From: an uncultured Flavobacteriales bacterium
GTDB taxonomy: Bacteria > Bacteroidota > Bacteroidia > Flavobacteriales_D > Parvicellaceae
NCBI GenBank assembly: GCA_913030835.1
Contig: CAJWDP010000006.1
Location: forward strand, 35,043-99,042
Length of the DNA: 64,000 nucleotides
Direction: 5' to 3'
This document shows, in pieces, positions 17,283 to 26,714 of this stretch. Under the pieces are notes generated by a model that had not been told where the DNA came from, did not search any database, and saw only the letters and a program-made list of their open reading frames with translations. A program made the translations under genes and the position numbers. Numbering within the stretch: the stretch's first letter is position 1; each line of letters begins with the position of its first letter.

Positions 17283-19139
17283 TCAATCGACATTATCGTG
17301 CAAGTAGGAATTTCCACTGGAAAGACCGGTTTTGCCTTCATCATTTTCACCAAGCGACAATCGCGACTCCGGATTTTCATCAGAAGGTTCTACATTATCG
17401 AGCTGAATGTTTCTTCTTTTGTACGCAGGTTCATCCTCGAGATCAGCCAATCCAGAAGGTGTTTTTAGCTTCAGGCTGATTCGTTTGATCCTTGCAATGC
17501 GTTCTTCCGCAAGCTGCTCCTGCTCTTCTTTGGTTACCTCCGTATCAAGTTCTTCATTCAGCTCAGCATCTGAAGAAGAATCATAATTCCAGCTGCCTTC
17601 ACGGTTTGCATTTTCTTCGGTATTACCAAACAGAGAAATCTCCTCCTGAGTTTCTTCAGCAGCTTGTTCTTTCTCAGCCGGGGCCTCATTGCCAACAGCC
17701 AATTCTGAACCGAGAGAAGTATCGTTTTTCAAGGTCGGTTCCCACTCTTTCTCCTGTTCATGATCATTTGGTTCATTCCAATTGACTTCTTCTTTGGCTT
17801 CCGGTTTTAGTCCAGACTCCACCCATGTATCCAATGTGCTCGAATCCGCGTCGTCGTCCAGTACATATCTTGTTACGTCATCATCCGTTTGAGACTCCTC
17901 CTGTTTAGGCATATCGAAAACAAAACCTGTTTGCGTTGCAGCAGGCACCTCGACATTTTCTTCATTAGTATCCTCCGCATTTCGAGACACGTCTTCCTGA
18001 ACATTTTCATTTTCGAGCTTTGGCAGGGTCAATTCAGACTCCTCCAGCACGGGAGCATCTACTTTGGGCAATCCGGATTGTGTCGGGCTTTCAATGGGTG
18101 CGGTTATATCCGTATTCACCTGTTCATTCAGGTCTCTTTTTACCCTTTCAGGTGCTACTGGCAACACTCCAGTATCCGGAACCATTTTAAATCCGGTAGC
18201 AATAATTGCGATGCTCAGCTTATCACCCAGTGTTTCATCTTTTCCATGACCCCAAATGACATCCGCATCCATTCCGGCTTCATCCTGGATGTAATCTGTA
18301 ATTTCGGCGATCTCATCCATAAGAACCTCTTTATCACCGTAGGTAATATTGAGGAGCACGTACCTAGCACCCATGATATCATTGTCATTCAACAGTGGTG
18401 ACGATAGTGCTTCTTCCACCGCTCGTGAAGCTCTATTATCGCCTTCGGCCGTTGCAGACCCCATGATGGCTACACCACTATCTCTCATAACAGTATTCAC
18501 ATCATTGAAATCAACGTTGATCTGTCCAGTTACTGAGATTACTTCTGCAATTCCCTTCGCCGCTGTGCTCAACACGTCATCTGCCTGTGAAAATGCATTT
18601 TGAAGCGTGAGGTTGCCAAACATTTCGCGCAACCGATCATTGTTGATCACCAATAACGTATCCACAGCATCTCTTATCGCCTCAATCCCTTTTTGTGCTT
18701 GAGACTTTCTCTTGCGACCTTCAAAAGAGAAAGGAACAGTGACGATTCCCACAGTTAGTATCCCAAGGTCTTTTGCCGCCTTTGCAATTACGGGAGCTGC
18801 GCCTGTGCCTGTTCCACCTCCCATTCCGGCAGTAACAAACACCATCTTCGTATTGTTGGCTAAAATCGTCTTGATGTCCTCGATGTTCTCAATCGCAGCG
18901 TTTTTACCAACATCCGGTATCGATCCGGCACCTCTTCCTTCAGTTAAACTTTCTCCCAGTTGAATTTTTACGGGCACTGGACTGATATCCAATGCCTGAG
19001 AATCTGTGTTGCAAACTACAAAGTCCACTCCTTTGATTCCCAAATTGTACATGTGGTTTACGGCATTGCTGCCTCCTCCACCTACGCCAATCACCTTTAT
19101 AATAGACGATTGGTCTTTTGGCATGTTAAACTTCATCAT
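17283..19139 (-). CDS. ftsZ: Cell division GTPase FtsZ
   Basis: Tubulin homologue that forms the Z-ring. GTP-binding motifs: GVGGGGSNAVNHM (18-30), the tubulin signature GGGTGTG (107-113), and the T7 loop NVDFNDVNTVMRDSG that completes the neighbour's active site. The globular part ends near residue 330. A very acidic linker of about 235 residues follows, longer than in most FtsZ. The conserved C-terminal peptide EPAYKRRN (570-577) should bind FtsA. A 41-residue tail ends in SYLHDNVD, a tail I recognise from Bacteroidota FtsZ. ATG ATG at the start; either works. Between ftsA and yqeY in the dcw operon. Confidence 0.98.
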   Translation of the reverse strand: MMKFNMPKDQSSIIKVIGVGGGGSNAVNHMYNLGIKGVDFVVCNTDSQALDISPVPVKIQLGESLTEGRGAGSIPDVGKNAAIENIEDIKTILANNTKMVFVTAGMGGGTGTGAAPVIAKAAKDLGILTVGIVTVPFSFEGRKRKSQAQKGIEAIRDAVDTLLVINNDRLREMFGNLTLQNAFSQADDVLSTAAKGIAEVISVTGQINVDFNDVNTVMRDSGVAIMGSATAEGDNRASRAVEEALSSPLLNDNDIMGARYVLLNITYGDKEVLMDEIAEITDYIQDEAGMDADVIWGHGKDETLGDKLSIAIIATGFKMVPDTGVLPVAPERVKRDLNEQVNTDITAPIESPTQSGLPKVDAPVLEESELTLPKLENENVQEDVSRNAEDTNEENVEVPAATQTGFVFDMPKQEESQTDDDVTRYVLDDDADSSTLDTWVESGLKPEAKEEVNWNEPNDHEQEKEWEPTLKNDTSLGSELAVGNEAPAEKEQAAEETQEEISLFGNTEENANREGSWNYDSSSDAELNEELDTEVTKEEQEQLAEERIARIKRISLKLKTPSGLADLEDEPAYKRRNIQLDNVEPSDENPESRLSLGENDEGKTGLSSGNSYLHDNVD

Positions 19140-19203
19140 AGCAAATTATATTTTGTTGTTGTTTTCATTTAATCCTATCTATCTTTTTCTCTTCTACCAG
19201 GTA

Positions 19204-20466
19204 TTACTCCACATTCTCATCAAAGAAGTTTCTGATCTTATCAAAGAAATTACCCTTCGTCTTGGTTGTGTGATTTCTGGCTACCTGTTCTTTAGAAACA
19301 ATGGCATCAAACTTTTCAAACCCTTGAATCACTAGTCCTACACCGGTAGCAAATAGCGGTGAGGTGACCGATAAATTCGTGTTGCTGCTTAAGTGTTCGT
19401 TAGGGTAACCGATCCGTGCATCCATACCCGTTACATATTCAAATAGCTGAGTGATGTGCTTCAATTGGGAACCACCACCCGTAACTACTATTCCACCGAT
19501 CAACTTCTTTTCAAAACCTGAGTTTTTTATCTCATAATACACGTGCTCAATGATCTCCGACATCCTTGCATTAATGATGCTGGATAAATTTTTAACCGAT
19601 ATTTCTTTTGGATCACGACCTCTGAGCCCGGGAATACAGACAATTTCATTTTCTTGTTTAGTGGATGATAGTGCGGCACCAAATTTTACTTTGAGCAACT
19701 CTGCTTGTCGATGCATAATGGTACATCCCTCTTTTATGTCTTCCGTGATTATATTACCACCAAAAGGTATAACCGCGGTGTGTCGAATAATACCATCCTG
19801 GAAGATCGCAATGTCTGTTGTTCCCCCACCGATATCAACCAGTACTACACCTGCTTCTTTCTCCTCTTCGCTCAGAACGGAAGAAGAAGATGCCAGTGGC
19901 TCTAAGATCAGGTCCGCAACTTCTAAACCAGCCTTATTAATGCATTTATAGATGTTTTTGGCCGCTGCGATTTGCCCCGTAATAATGTGAAAATTTCCTT
20001 CCAGTTGAATACCAGACATCCCAATCGGATCCTTAATCCCAGGCTCTCGATCTACAATATAATCCTGCGGTAAAACATGAATAATGTCTTCTCCCGGCAT
20101 CATTACCAGCTTATACATGTCTTCGATCAATTGATCAACATCGTCGCGGTTTATCTCATCCTCAATGCTATCTCTAGTAATCATTCCTCGGTGCTGAAGA
20201 CTTTTAATGTGTTGTCCTGCAATTCCTACATTCACCACATTAATATCAACCCCTGATTTGACTTCCGCCTCCTCAACAGCTGATCGAATCGACTGAACCG
20301 TTTTTTCGATGTTCGAGACTACTCCGCGAGTAACTCCTACGGACTCGGACTTTCCCATTCCGAGAATTTCAATTTTGCCGTGCTCTGTTCTTCTTCCTAC
20401 CAGGCAAGCAATTTTTGTTGTTCCTATGTCTAAACCGACTACAATTTCTGGTGCATCCATATTCAT
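19204..20466 (-). CDS. ftsA: Cell division protein FtsA
   Basis: Actin-like protein that tethers FtsZ to the membrane. ATG at 20466 overlaps the ftsQ stop by one base (TAATG); the longer frame starts at TTG 20481. Motifs: phosphate 1 loop EIVVGLDIGTTKIACLVGRR, the 1C-domain region, phosphate 2 VLVDIGGGTTDIAIF and adenosine motif IGGIVVTGGGSQL. The C-terminal NFFDKIRNFFDENVE is an amphipathic helix suited to membrane binding. 64 bp separate it from ftsZ, the longest gap in the distal part of the operon. Confidence 0.97.
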   Translation of the reverse strand: MNMDAPEIVVGLDIGTTKIACLVGRRTEHGKIEILGMGKSESVGVTRGVVSNIEKTVQSIRSAVEEAEVKSGVDINVVNVGIAGQHIKSLQHRGMITRDSIEDEINRDDVDQLIEDMYKLVMMPGEDIIHVLPQDYIVDREPGIKDPIGMSGIQLEGNFHIITGQIAAAKNIYKCINKAGLEVADLILEPLASSSSVLSEEEKEAGVVLVDIGGGTTDIAIFQDGIIRHTAVIPFGGNIITEDIKEGCTIMHRQAELLKVKFGAALSSTKQENEIVCIPGLRGRDPKEISVKNLSSIINARMSEIIEHVYYEIKNSGFEKKLIGGIVVTGGGSQLKHITQLFEYVTGMDARIGYPNEHLSSNTNLSVTSPLFATGVGLVIQGFEKFDAIVSKEQVARNHTTKTKGNFFDKIRNFFDENVE

Positions 20467-21248
20467 TATTTTTTTGAGCAAACTATTTGACCTTTGTATT
20501 TTACCGTTAGCGTATCGTACTGATTCAACTGTTCAGGAGCTATTCCTTCTTTGTAAAATATTTCCAGTTTTCTAAACTTATCTTTGACCTGTTCGGCCGG
20601 TCCGAACAAAATCCGTTGATCACCCACTCTGGGAATCAACTCAAATTCTTTCTCACAATTCACGTAGATCTGAACGATCTGATTTTTCCAAAATTCGTTT
20701 TGGTCAACACAATCGGCCATTCTAAATATTTCATCAAGCATTGTTAATTGGCTATTCGAATCCACCTGCTCGGCCTCAATAGCATTGATTCCTGTAGGTT
20801 CATTTAGGCAACCTGTTATTACCGGAACTTTCGCATGACAATGATCCGATAGCGGCATAGAATTACCTGCATCATCTATGTAGAAGCTCGTCCCCGATTC
20901 ATTCACGATCCGGACAATTGGCCTGCGCTGTCGGACATCTATTACCAATTCACCATTTAGATACACAAAGGCCTCTACGCGCTGAACCCCTGCTATTTGT
21001 GAAATTTCATTCTCAATGCGAAGCAGATCCAATTCGCATAAATGGTCGCCACTAAAATTGTATCCAATATTTCTAAGCCGCTCCAAGATCATTTCGTCTG
21101 AGACAAAATCAAACCCTGAGTTGTCATGAATTACAATTTCTGGAATGGCACACGGGATTTGCGCATGCCTCGATTTAGCAAATCCCAAGATCACACCAAT
21201 CAGTCCAATGAACAAAACCCAACCACTTATTTTCAATACTTTCTTCAT
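20466..21248 (-). CDS. ftsQ: Cell division protein FtsQ/DivIB
   Basis: Single-pass divisome protein that binds FtsL and FtsB. 260 aa: a short cytoplasmic start (MKKVLKI), one membrane segment (SGWVLFIGLIGVILGFA, about 8-24), then the POTRA-like region and the beta domain (QRVEAFVYLNGELVIDVRQRRP, split by a turn). ATG overlaps the murC stop as ATGA, which suggests translational coupling. Sequence is poorly conserved, as usual for FtsQ; the call rests on topology, size and its position between murC and ftsA. Confidence 0.92.
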   Translation of the reverse strand: MKKVLKISGWVLFIGLIGVILGFAKSRHAQIPCAIPEIVIHDNSGFDFVSDEMILERLRNIGYNFSGDHLCELDLLRIENEISQIAGVQRVEAFVYLNGELVIDVRQRRPIVRIVNESGTSFYIDDAGNSMPLSDHCHAKVPVITGCLNEPTGINAIEAEQVDSNSQLTMLDEIFRMADCVDQNEFWKNQIVQIYVNCEKEFELIPRVGDQRILFGPAEQVKDKFRKLEIFYKEGIAPEQLNQYDTLTVKYKGQIVCSKK

Positions 21249-22609
21249 AAATTCAATACTTCCAGCTCTGCTTTTATTGGTTCAACAAGTTGATCGATAT
21301 CTCCAGCTCCAAGGGTCAGCAGCACTTCCAATTCTCTATCTTTCAGGCTTTCTATCACTTCTTTCTTATCCAATAGAAACTTGTTCGTTCCCGATATTTT
21401 ATTCAATAACATCTTGGAGGTGACTCCCTCTATTGGCATTTCGCGAGCAGGATATATTTCTAATAAAATCACCTCATTGAGCTCGGATAAACTTTCCGCA
21501 AAACCATCCGCAAAATCTCTTGTTCTCGAGAATAAATGCGGCTGAAAAATCCCAGTTATTTTCTTACCCGGATACAGTTCCTTTACACTTCTTATACAAG
21601 CCTTGAGCTCTTCAGGATGATGAGCATAATCATCTATGTAAATCAGTTCGCTTGACTTGATGTGGTATTCAAATCTTCTTTTTACCCCTTTAAATGAGGC
21701 AAGTGCATCTACTATTCTTGAAGTATCCACACCTAATTCCGCAGCTACTGCAAATGCAGCCATCGCATTTTCAATATTGTGCCCACCCGGAAGACCAACG
21801 GTGACATTTTCCACAACACCTTTCGGGTATTTTACAGTAAATAGATACTCTCCATCCACTATTTGAATATCCTTTGCCTGGTAATCTGCTTTCGAGATTA
21901 TGGAGTAGGTTATTCCTTGGTCAATATTGAGCTCTGCCTTGCGAATTAATTTCCCAGCAGTTTTGATTTGCCCTATAAAGAGGTGGAACGATTCATCCAA
22001 ATTTTCCTTTTTTCCATAGATGTCCAAATGATCAGCATCCATTGATGTAACCACAGCTACATCTGGGAACAAGGACAAAAACGACCGATCAAATTCATCT
22101 GCCTCGACTACCATGGTCTCCGAATCCGAATTTAATATCACATTTGAACTGTAATTGGTAGCTATGCCACCCAAAAACGCACTACAACCGTAACGCGATT
22201 CGGTAAGAATATGAGCCAGCATAGACGCAGTAGTTGTTTTACCATGGGTCCCTGCGATACCTATGGTGAAAGATTCCTTGGTCAATAGTCCCAGCACCTC
22301 TGAACGTTTGTAAACCAGACCACCAAAATTTCTGATAAAACTAAGCTGCTTGTGGTCATGATTAATTGCAGGCGTGTATACAAACAAGACATTTTCACTC
22401 GCTTCCATAGCCCACGCAGGCAAGCTATTTACTTCATCGGTAAAGCAAATTTTAATTCCTTCTTTGCTCAGCTGATCAGTTAGAGAAGATGCGACTCTAT
22501 CATATCCTTCAACAACTATTCCTTTGCTCATCAAATAACGGGCGATTGCACTCATACCGATTCCTCCGATACCGATCAAATATGCCTTATTTATCTTCGT
22601 AATGTTCAA
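21245..22609 (-). CDS. murC: UDP-N-acetylmuramate--L-alanine ligase MurC
   Basis: Cytoplasmic ligase that adds L-Ala to UDP-MurNAc. N-terminal Rossmann motif AYLIGIGGIGMSAIARYL, ATP loop GIAGTHGKTTTASMLA, central-domain EADEFDRSFL, and C-terminal DDYAHHPEE with FQPHLFSRTRDFADGF. 454 aa is normal. The start is TTG at 22609, overlapping the murG stop as TTGA; there is no ATG near enough to preserve the N-terminal beta strand. Rare start plus overlap suggests expression tied to murG translation. Confidence 0.97.
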   Translation of the reverse strand: MNITKINKAYLIGIGGIGMSAIARYLMSKGIVVEGYDRVASSLTDQLSKEGIKICFTDEVNSLPAWAMEASENVLFVYTPAINHDHKQLSFIRNFGGLVYKRSEVLGLLTKESFTIGIAGTHGKTTTASMLAHILTESRYGCSAFLGGIATNYSSNVILNSDSETMVVEADEFDRSFLSLFPDVAVVTSMDADHLDIYGKKENLDESFHLFIGQIKTAGKLIRKAELNIDQGITYSIISKADYQAKDIQIVDGEYLFTVKYPKGVVENVTVGLPGGHNIENAMAAFAVAAELGVDTSRIVDALASFKGVKRRFEYHIKSSELIYIDDYAHHPEELKACIRSVKELYPGKKITGIFQPHLFSRTRDFADGFAESLSELNEVILLEIYPAREMPIEGVTSKMLLNKISGTNKFLLDKKEVIESLKDRELEVLLTLGAGDIDQLVEPIKAELEVLNL

Positions 22610-23712
22610 TCCTTTCTACACAGTTTTATTATCTCATTTCTTATTGAATTGGCGGCTTTTCTTTTGCCCATCCTGGCTATATTTTCGCTCAATTCATTTC
22701 TTTTCTCACCATCGTCAAACAATCTGACGATTTCATTTCCAAGTAGCTCTACGGCATTTACATCCTTCACCAATATGGCAGCGTTATTTTCCACCAAAGC
22801 CATTGCATTTTTGGTTTGATGGTCTTCAGCCACATTAGGTGAAGGCACCAAAATCACAGGCTTTTCAATCAGGCATAATTCAGAAATAGAAATGGCTCCT
22901 GCTCTAGATACGACACAATCCGCCACAGAATACGCTAAGTCCATTCTAGTTATGAACGCTTCAGGGTGAATACCGTCGTATCCAAATTGCTTGGAAGCGG
23001 CCTTCATTTCATCTGAATATACTTTTCCCGTTTGCCATAAAACTTGCAGGTTTCGCTCTTTAAAAAGTGGCATTGCCGATCGAATAGCGTGATTTATTGT
23101 CCTTGCCCCAAGACTACCACCGATAACCAGTAATGTTTCTTTTTTAGGGTCCAATCCAAACCTAGCTATTGCCTCATCTCGCTTACCATTGATCTCTACT
23201 ACATTTTCACGCACGGGATTACCCGTCAGCACTATTTTTTCCGTTGGAAAAAATCGATCCATATTTTCATAAGCGACACATATCTTTTTCGCTTTTTTCG
23301 CCAATAATCTATTGGTTAACCCCGGGTAAGAATTTTGCTCCTGAAGTACGGTAGCAATTCCAAATTTACTTGCCACTTTCAGCAAGGGTCCACTTGCATA
23401 ACCCCCAACCCCTACAGCAACATCAGGATTGAATTCTTTCACTATTTTTTTCGCGGCTTTGATGCTTGACATTAGTTTGAATGGAAAAGCCAAATTTTTC
23501 AATGTTAGCCTTCTTTGTAACCCAACTACATTCAACCCTTTGATTTCATAACCAGCGGCAGGAACTTTTTCCATTTCCATTTTCCCGTTTGCGCCAACAA
23601 ATAAAATCGAAGCATCCGGGTACTCGGATTTTATGGAATCGGCTATGGCAATGGCCGGGAAAATATGACCTCCAGTCCCTCCACCGCTCACAATAATTCG
23701 AAGATCAGGCAT
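22606..23712 (-). CDS. murG: UDP-GlcNAc transferase MurG
   Basis: Membrane-associated GT28 enzyme that converts lipid I to lipid II. ATG at 23712 gives MPDLRIIVSGGGTGGHIFPA with the GGTGGH donor/acceptor loop at the right distance; a longer frame from 23736 is unlikely. Further motifs: VGVGGYASGPLL, VLQEQNSYPGLTNRLLAKKA, VIGGSLGARTIN, and VVSRAGAISISELCLIEKP. The start overlaps the end of ftsW by 8 bp. Confidence 0.97.
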   Translation of the reverse strand: MPDLRIIVSGGGTGGHIFPAIAIADSIKSEYPDASILFVGANGKMEMEKVPAAGYEIKGLNVVGLQRRLTLKNLAFPFKLMSSIKAAKKIVKEFNPDVAVGVGGYASGPLLKVASKFGIATVLQEQNSYPGLTNRLLAKKAKKICVAYENMDRFFPTEKIVLTGNPVRENVVEINGKRDEAIARFGLDPKKETLLVIGGSLGARTINHAIRSAMPLFKERNLQVLWQTGKVYSDEMKAASKQFGYDGIHPEAFITRMDLAYSVADCVVSRAGAISISELCLIEKPVILVPSPNVAEDHQTKNAMALVENNAAILVKDVNAVELLGNEIVRLFDDGEKRNELSENIARMGKRKAANSIRNEIIKLCRKD

Positions 23713-24835
23713 GTTTCCCCCCTTCCGTTTTTTCAATAGAGTGGCTGATGCTAAGAATTATCCCGATGGATATGCATGAAAACAGAATGGAGGTACCTCC
23801 CATACTTACCAGTGGAAGCGGTTGACCGGTTACGGGCAATAGCGTTGAACCTACACCCATGTTGATCATGGCCTGAAGGACTAAAATAAAGCTGAGACCA
23901 AAGGCTACATAAGCTCCAAATTTGTTTTTTGCACGAGCTGACAACCTCAGACAACGAAAGAACAGGATCAAATAAAGCAGCAATAACCCCAGACCTCCGA
24001 TCAACACTCCGAACTCTTCAACAATAGTAGAATAAACAAAATCAGATTGGGCAGAGAATATATCGTTTTTGATTGATCCTCCCCCCGGCTGAAAATTGAT
24101 TACGCCACCATTGACGATTCCCATCTGAGCTTGAGTAGACTGGTAATTTTCTTCCGCTGAACCTGTAAAAAAGTCGACCACTCTTTCATTCCAAGTATCT
24201 GCTCTCGGTAACATTCCAGGAATAGCAACATTGATAAGGAGTAGCAAACCGAATGCGACGATACATCCTCCAACAACTAGAGCAAGGTGCTTTAGTTTCG
24301 CTCCACCTATAAAGAGCAAAACAAGGCAGCTAACAAAAAGGAGAGCCGCGGTTGAAAAGTCGGCTGGTAGAATAAGCCCGCAAATAACCCCAATCGGTAT
24401 TAAAGCGGGCAGCAGGCCTTTAAAGGTTTCAATCTTTGGTTTGTTCTGGGCAAGGAATCTTGCTACATATATAAGTAATACAAGTTTAGCAAAGTCGGAT
24501 GGCTGGAAGCCCATGATCCAACGAGAAGCATTTCCTTTGCTAACACCGAACATTAATGTTACTAACAGAAGGATTGCAGCAATGTAAACTCCCAGCTGGG
24601 ATGCTCTGGAAAACAAACTGAACTTTATTTTGTGTATGACAATCATTATGGTGAATCCCGCTATTAAAAGCATCATGTGCTTGAAAAGGAATGAGGTTGC
24701 GTCACCATCGGTAAGTCTGTATGCCATGTTGGAGCTAGCACTGTACGCCACAACAATGGAAAACAACGAGAGAATGATAACAATCATCCAGATTACCCTA
24801 TCGCCATTCACATATTTAAAGAGAGAGTTAACCAT
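23705..24835 (-). CDS. ftsW: Lipid II polymerase FtsW (SEDS family)
   Basis: Septal peptidoglycan glycosyltransferase with about ten membrane helices. Motifs: ASRWIMGFQPSDFAKLVLL (the N-terminal SEDS signature region), the periplasmic loop with TQAQMGIVNGG and DFVYSTIVEEFG, and near the end PVTGQPLPLVSMGGTSILFS, which contains the essential SEDS motif. 376 aa. The ATG overlaps the stop of the orphan MurD C-terminal domain gene by 8 bp. Confidence 0.96.
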   Translation of the reverse strand: MVNSLFKYVNGDRVIWMIVIILSLFSIVVAYSASSNMAYRLTDGDATSFLFKHMMLLIAGFTIMIVIHKIKFSLFSRASQLGVYIAAILLLVTLMFGVSKGNASRWIMGFQPSDFAKLVLLIYVARFLAQNKPKIETFKGLLPALIPIGVICGLILPADFSTAALLFVSCLVLLFIGGAKLKHLALVVGGCIVAFGLLLLINVAIPGMLPRADTWNERVVDFFTGSAEENYQSTQAQMGIVNGGVINFQPGGGSIKNDIFSAQSDFVYSTIVEEFGVLIGGLGLLLLYLILFFRCLRLSARAKNKFGAYVAFGLSFILVLQAMINMGVGSTLLPVTGQPLPLVSMGGTSILFSCISIGIILSISHSIEKTEGGKHA

Positions 24836-25337
24836 TTTTCAATTCTTCCACGTGCGATTTGAATTGGTTTCCCCTATCTCTATAATCTTCAAAATGCTCA
24901 TAGCTTGAACATGCCGGAGAAAAGAGTACAACGTCACCTGTTTTTGCCATTTCATGAGCAAAACGAACTGCCTCGCTTAACGAACTTTTGTGAGAGTACA
25001 TATCTACAAGATTTGCAAAAGAGTATTTGATCTTGGTTTCGGGTGGACCAAAGCAAACTACTGTCTTCACTTTGAACTTGATGAGTTTTTCAAAAATTGA
25101 ATAATCATTGACAACCTCAGTTGAACCGATGATCCAGATCAGTGGTTTCTTCATCAATTCCAAAGAATAATACGCCGAATCAAGATCTGTTGCTTTCGAA
25201 TCATTGATGTACTCAACACCATCAATCTCATTGCACACTTCCAATCGATGGGCAATTTCTCCGAATGAAGACATCCCTTTTCTTCTCGCCTCAACAAGCT
25301 GATTGGTCAGGTTCTTTATTTTTATCTGTTCTTTCAT
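24828..25337 (-). CDS. Stand-alone MurD C-terminal domain (orphan duplicate in the dcw operon)
   Basis: 169 aa colinear with the last ~160 residues of MurD encoded just upstream. Shared landmarks: HRLEV (MurD HRLEF), GVEYINDSKATD (GIEFINDSKATN), KPLIWIIGSTEVVNDY (KPVVWIVGGVDKGNDY), and SPACSSYEHFEDYRDRGNQF (SPACASFDLFDDYEDRGNKF). It lacks the UDP-binding and ATPase domains, so it cannot be a ligase alone. The DSKAT and SPAC.S residues that contact D-Glu in MurD are kept, while the GG.DKG loop is changed. ATG is 11 bp after murD; the stop overlaps ftsW by 8 bp. An intact frame with operon spacing argues against a decaying pseudogene. Possible roles: D-Glu or UMA sensing, or a MurD partner. Confidence 0.88.
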   Translation of the reverse strand: MKEQIKIKNLTNQLVEARRKGMSSFGEIAHRLEVCNEIDGVEYINDSKATDLDSAYYSLELMKKPLIWIIGSTEVVNDYSIFEKLIKFKVKTVVCFGPPETKIKYSFANLVDMYSHKSSLSEAVRFAHEMAKTGDVVLFSPACSSYEHFEDYRDRGNQFKSHVEELKNG

Positions 25338-25348
25338 TTATTCGATTT

Positions 25349-26692
25349 TTAGAGTGATTTAACGGCTCTTTTAAACTTATTTCCACGATCCTCGTAATCG
25401 TCAAAAAGATCAAAACTTGCGCATGCCGGAGAGAGTAAAACAATTTCGCCTTTAGTTGCCAACTGGTAACTTAAACCAACGGCGTCCATTGCTGATTGCG
25501 CCTCCAGAATATGATCAATTTTACCGCTGAAAGCCTTAATGATCTTACTGTTGTCTTTGCCGAGGCATACAATTGCTTTCACCTTGCTGACAACCAGCTC
25601 TTGCAGCATTTGATAATCGTTTCCTTTATCTACTCCACCAACGATCCATACCACCGGTTTGCTCATACTCTCCAGCGCATACCAGGTAGAATTAACATTA
25701 GTAGCCTTCGAATCATTAATAAATTCGATCCCATGAACCCGCGCGACGAATTCCAATCGATGCTCAACATTTTGAAAATCAGAAAGGCTCTCTCGAATTA
25801 TCTCCTTTCTTATCTCCAATACCCGAGCGGCAATTCCACTGGCCATTGAGTTCTGGCCATTGTGCTTGCCCTGCAGTGCTAAATCGTGTATTGACATAGT
25901 TAATTTGTTGTTGTTTAGGTTTATAATTAATTGTTCGTTTACTATCCATGCTCCCTCATCGACCTTACCACGATCGCTGAAAGGGAGACTTTTTGCTTTA
26001 ATTTCTCTTTTACTTATTTCATCACTGATAACCGGATCGTCCAACCAGTAAATGAAATGGTCTCTATTCGTTTGATTTTGAATGATTCGAAATTTTGAGT
26101 CAACATAGCGTTGAAATTCCCCACCGTATCTATCCAAATGGTCAGGAGTTATGTTCAAAAGAACGGCGATATCAGCCTTGAATTCATTCATACCATCCAA
26201 TTGAAAACTGCTCAATTCTACCACATAGTGATCATAGGATTCTTTAGCTACTTGATATGCTAAACTCTTGCCTACATTTCCCGCCAGTCCAACGTTAAAA
26301 CCAGCCTTTTTCAAAATGTGGTAGATCAGCATGGCCGTAGTGGTTTTTCCATTGCTACCCGTAACACAGATCATAAAAGCATCGCTAAACCTTCCGGCAA
26401 ATTCAATTTCCGATAGGACCGGAATATTGCGCTCTAATAGCATTTGAATCAATGGGGTTTCATCCGGTATTCCAGGACTCTTGATCACTTCCGAGGCCAT
26501 TACTATTTTCGACTCAGAATGTTGTTTCTGTTCCCATTCAATGTCATTATTTGAAAGAACGATCTGGTATTCTTCAGCTATTTCCCCGTTATCCGAAAGA
26601 AAAACTTCAAACCCTTTATTTTTCGCCAGTACAGCAGCTCCGACTCCACTTTCTCCTCCGCCGAGTACTACTATTTTTTTTAGTTCACCCAT
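25349..26692 (-). CDS. murD: UDP-MurNAc-L-alanine--D-glutamate ligase MurD
   Basis: Cytoplasmic ligase adding D-Glu. Full three-domain protein, 447 aa: Rossmann VVLGGGESGVGAAVLAKNKG (8-27), ATP loop TGSNGKTTT (111-119), central ITPDHLDRYGG, and C-terminal INDSKATN, GGVDKGNDY and SPACASFDLFDDYEDRG. All expected catalytic motifs are present, so it does not depend on the orphan C-terminal duplicate for activity. 22 bp separate it from mraY. Confidence 0.97.
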   Translation of the reverse strand: MGELKKIVVLGGGESGVGAAVLAKNKGFEVFLSDNGEIAEEYQIVLSNNDIEWEQKQHSESKIVMASEVIKSPGIPDETPLIQMLLERNIPVLSEIEFAGRFSDAFMICVTGSNGKTTTAMLIYHILKKAGFNVGLAGNVGKSLAYQVAKESYDHYVVELSSFQLDGMNEFKADIAVLLNITPDHLDRYGGEFQRYVDSKFRIIQNQTNRDHFIYWLDDPVISDEISKREIKAKSLPFSDRGKVDEGAWIVNEQLIINLNNNKLTMSIHDLALQGKHNGQNSMASGIAARVLEIRKEIIRESLSDFQNVEHRLEFVARVHGIEFINDSKATNVNSTWYALESMSKPVVWIVGGVDKGNDYQMLQELVVSKVKAIVCLGKDNSKIIKAFSGKIDHILEAQSAMDAVGLSYQLATKGEIVLLSPACASFDLFDDYEDRGNKFKRAVKSL

Positions 26693-26714
26693 TTTTTGGC
26701 CAACTGCTCAGGCA

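Noticed and set aside
17283..17420. FtsZ tail beyond the EPAYKRRN peptide as a novelty
   Set aside because: I recognise the ...HDNVD tail from other Bacteroidota FtsZ proteins, so it looks normal for the phylum.
17889..18401. 170-codon plus-strand open frame inside ftsZ
   Set aside because: Antisense to the ftsZ core and linker; composition follows the ftsZ codons and no family features are visible.
24828..26692. murD plus orphan domain as one frameshifted gene
   Set aside because: Both contain the same C-terminal domain, so it is a duplication; murD alone is full length with all motifs.
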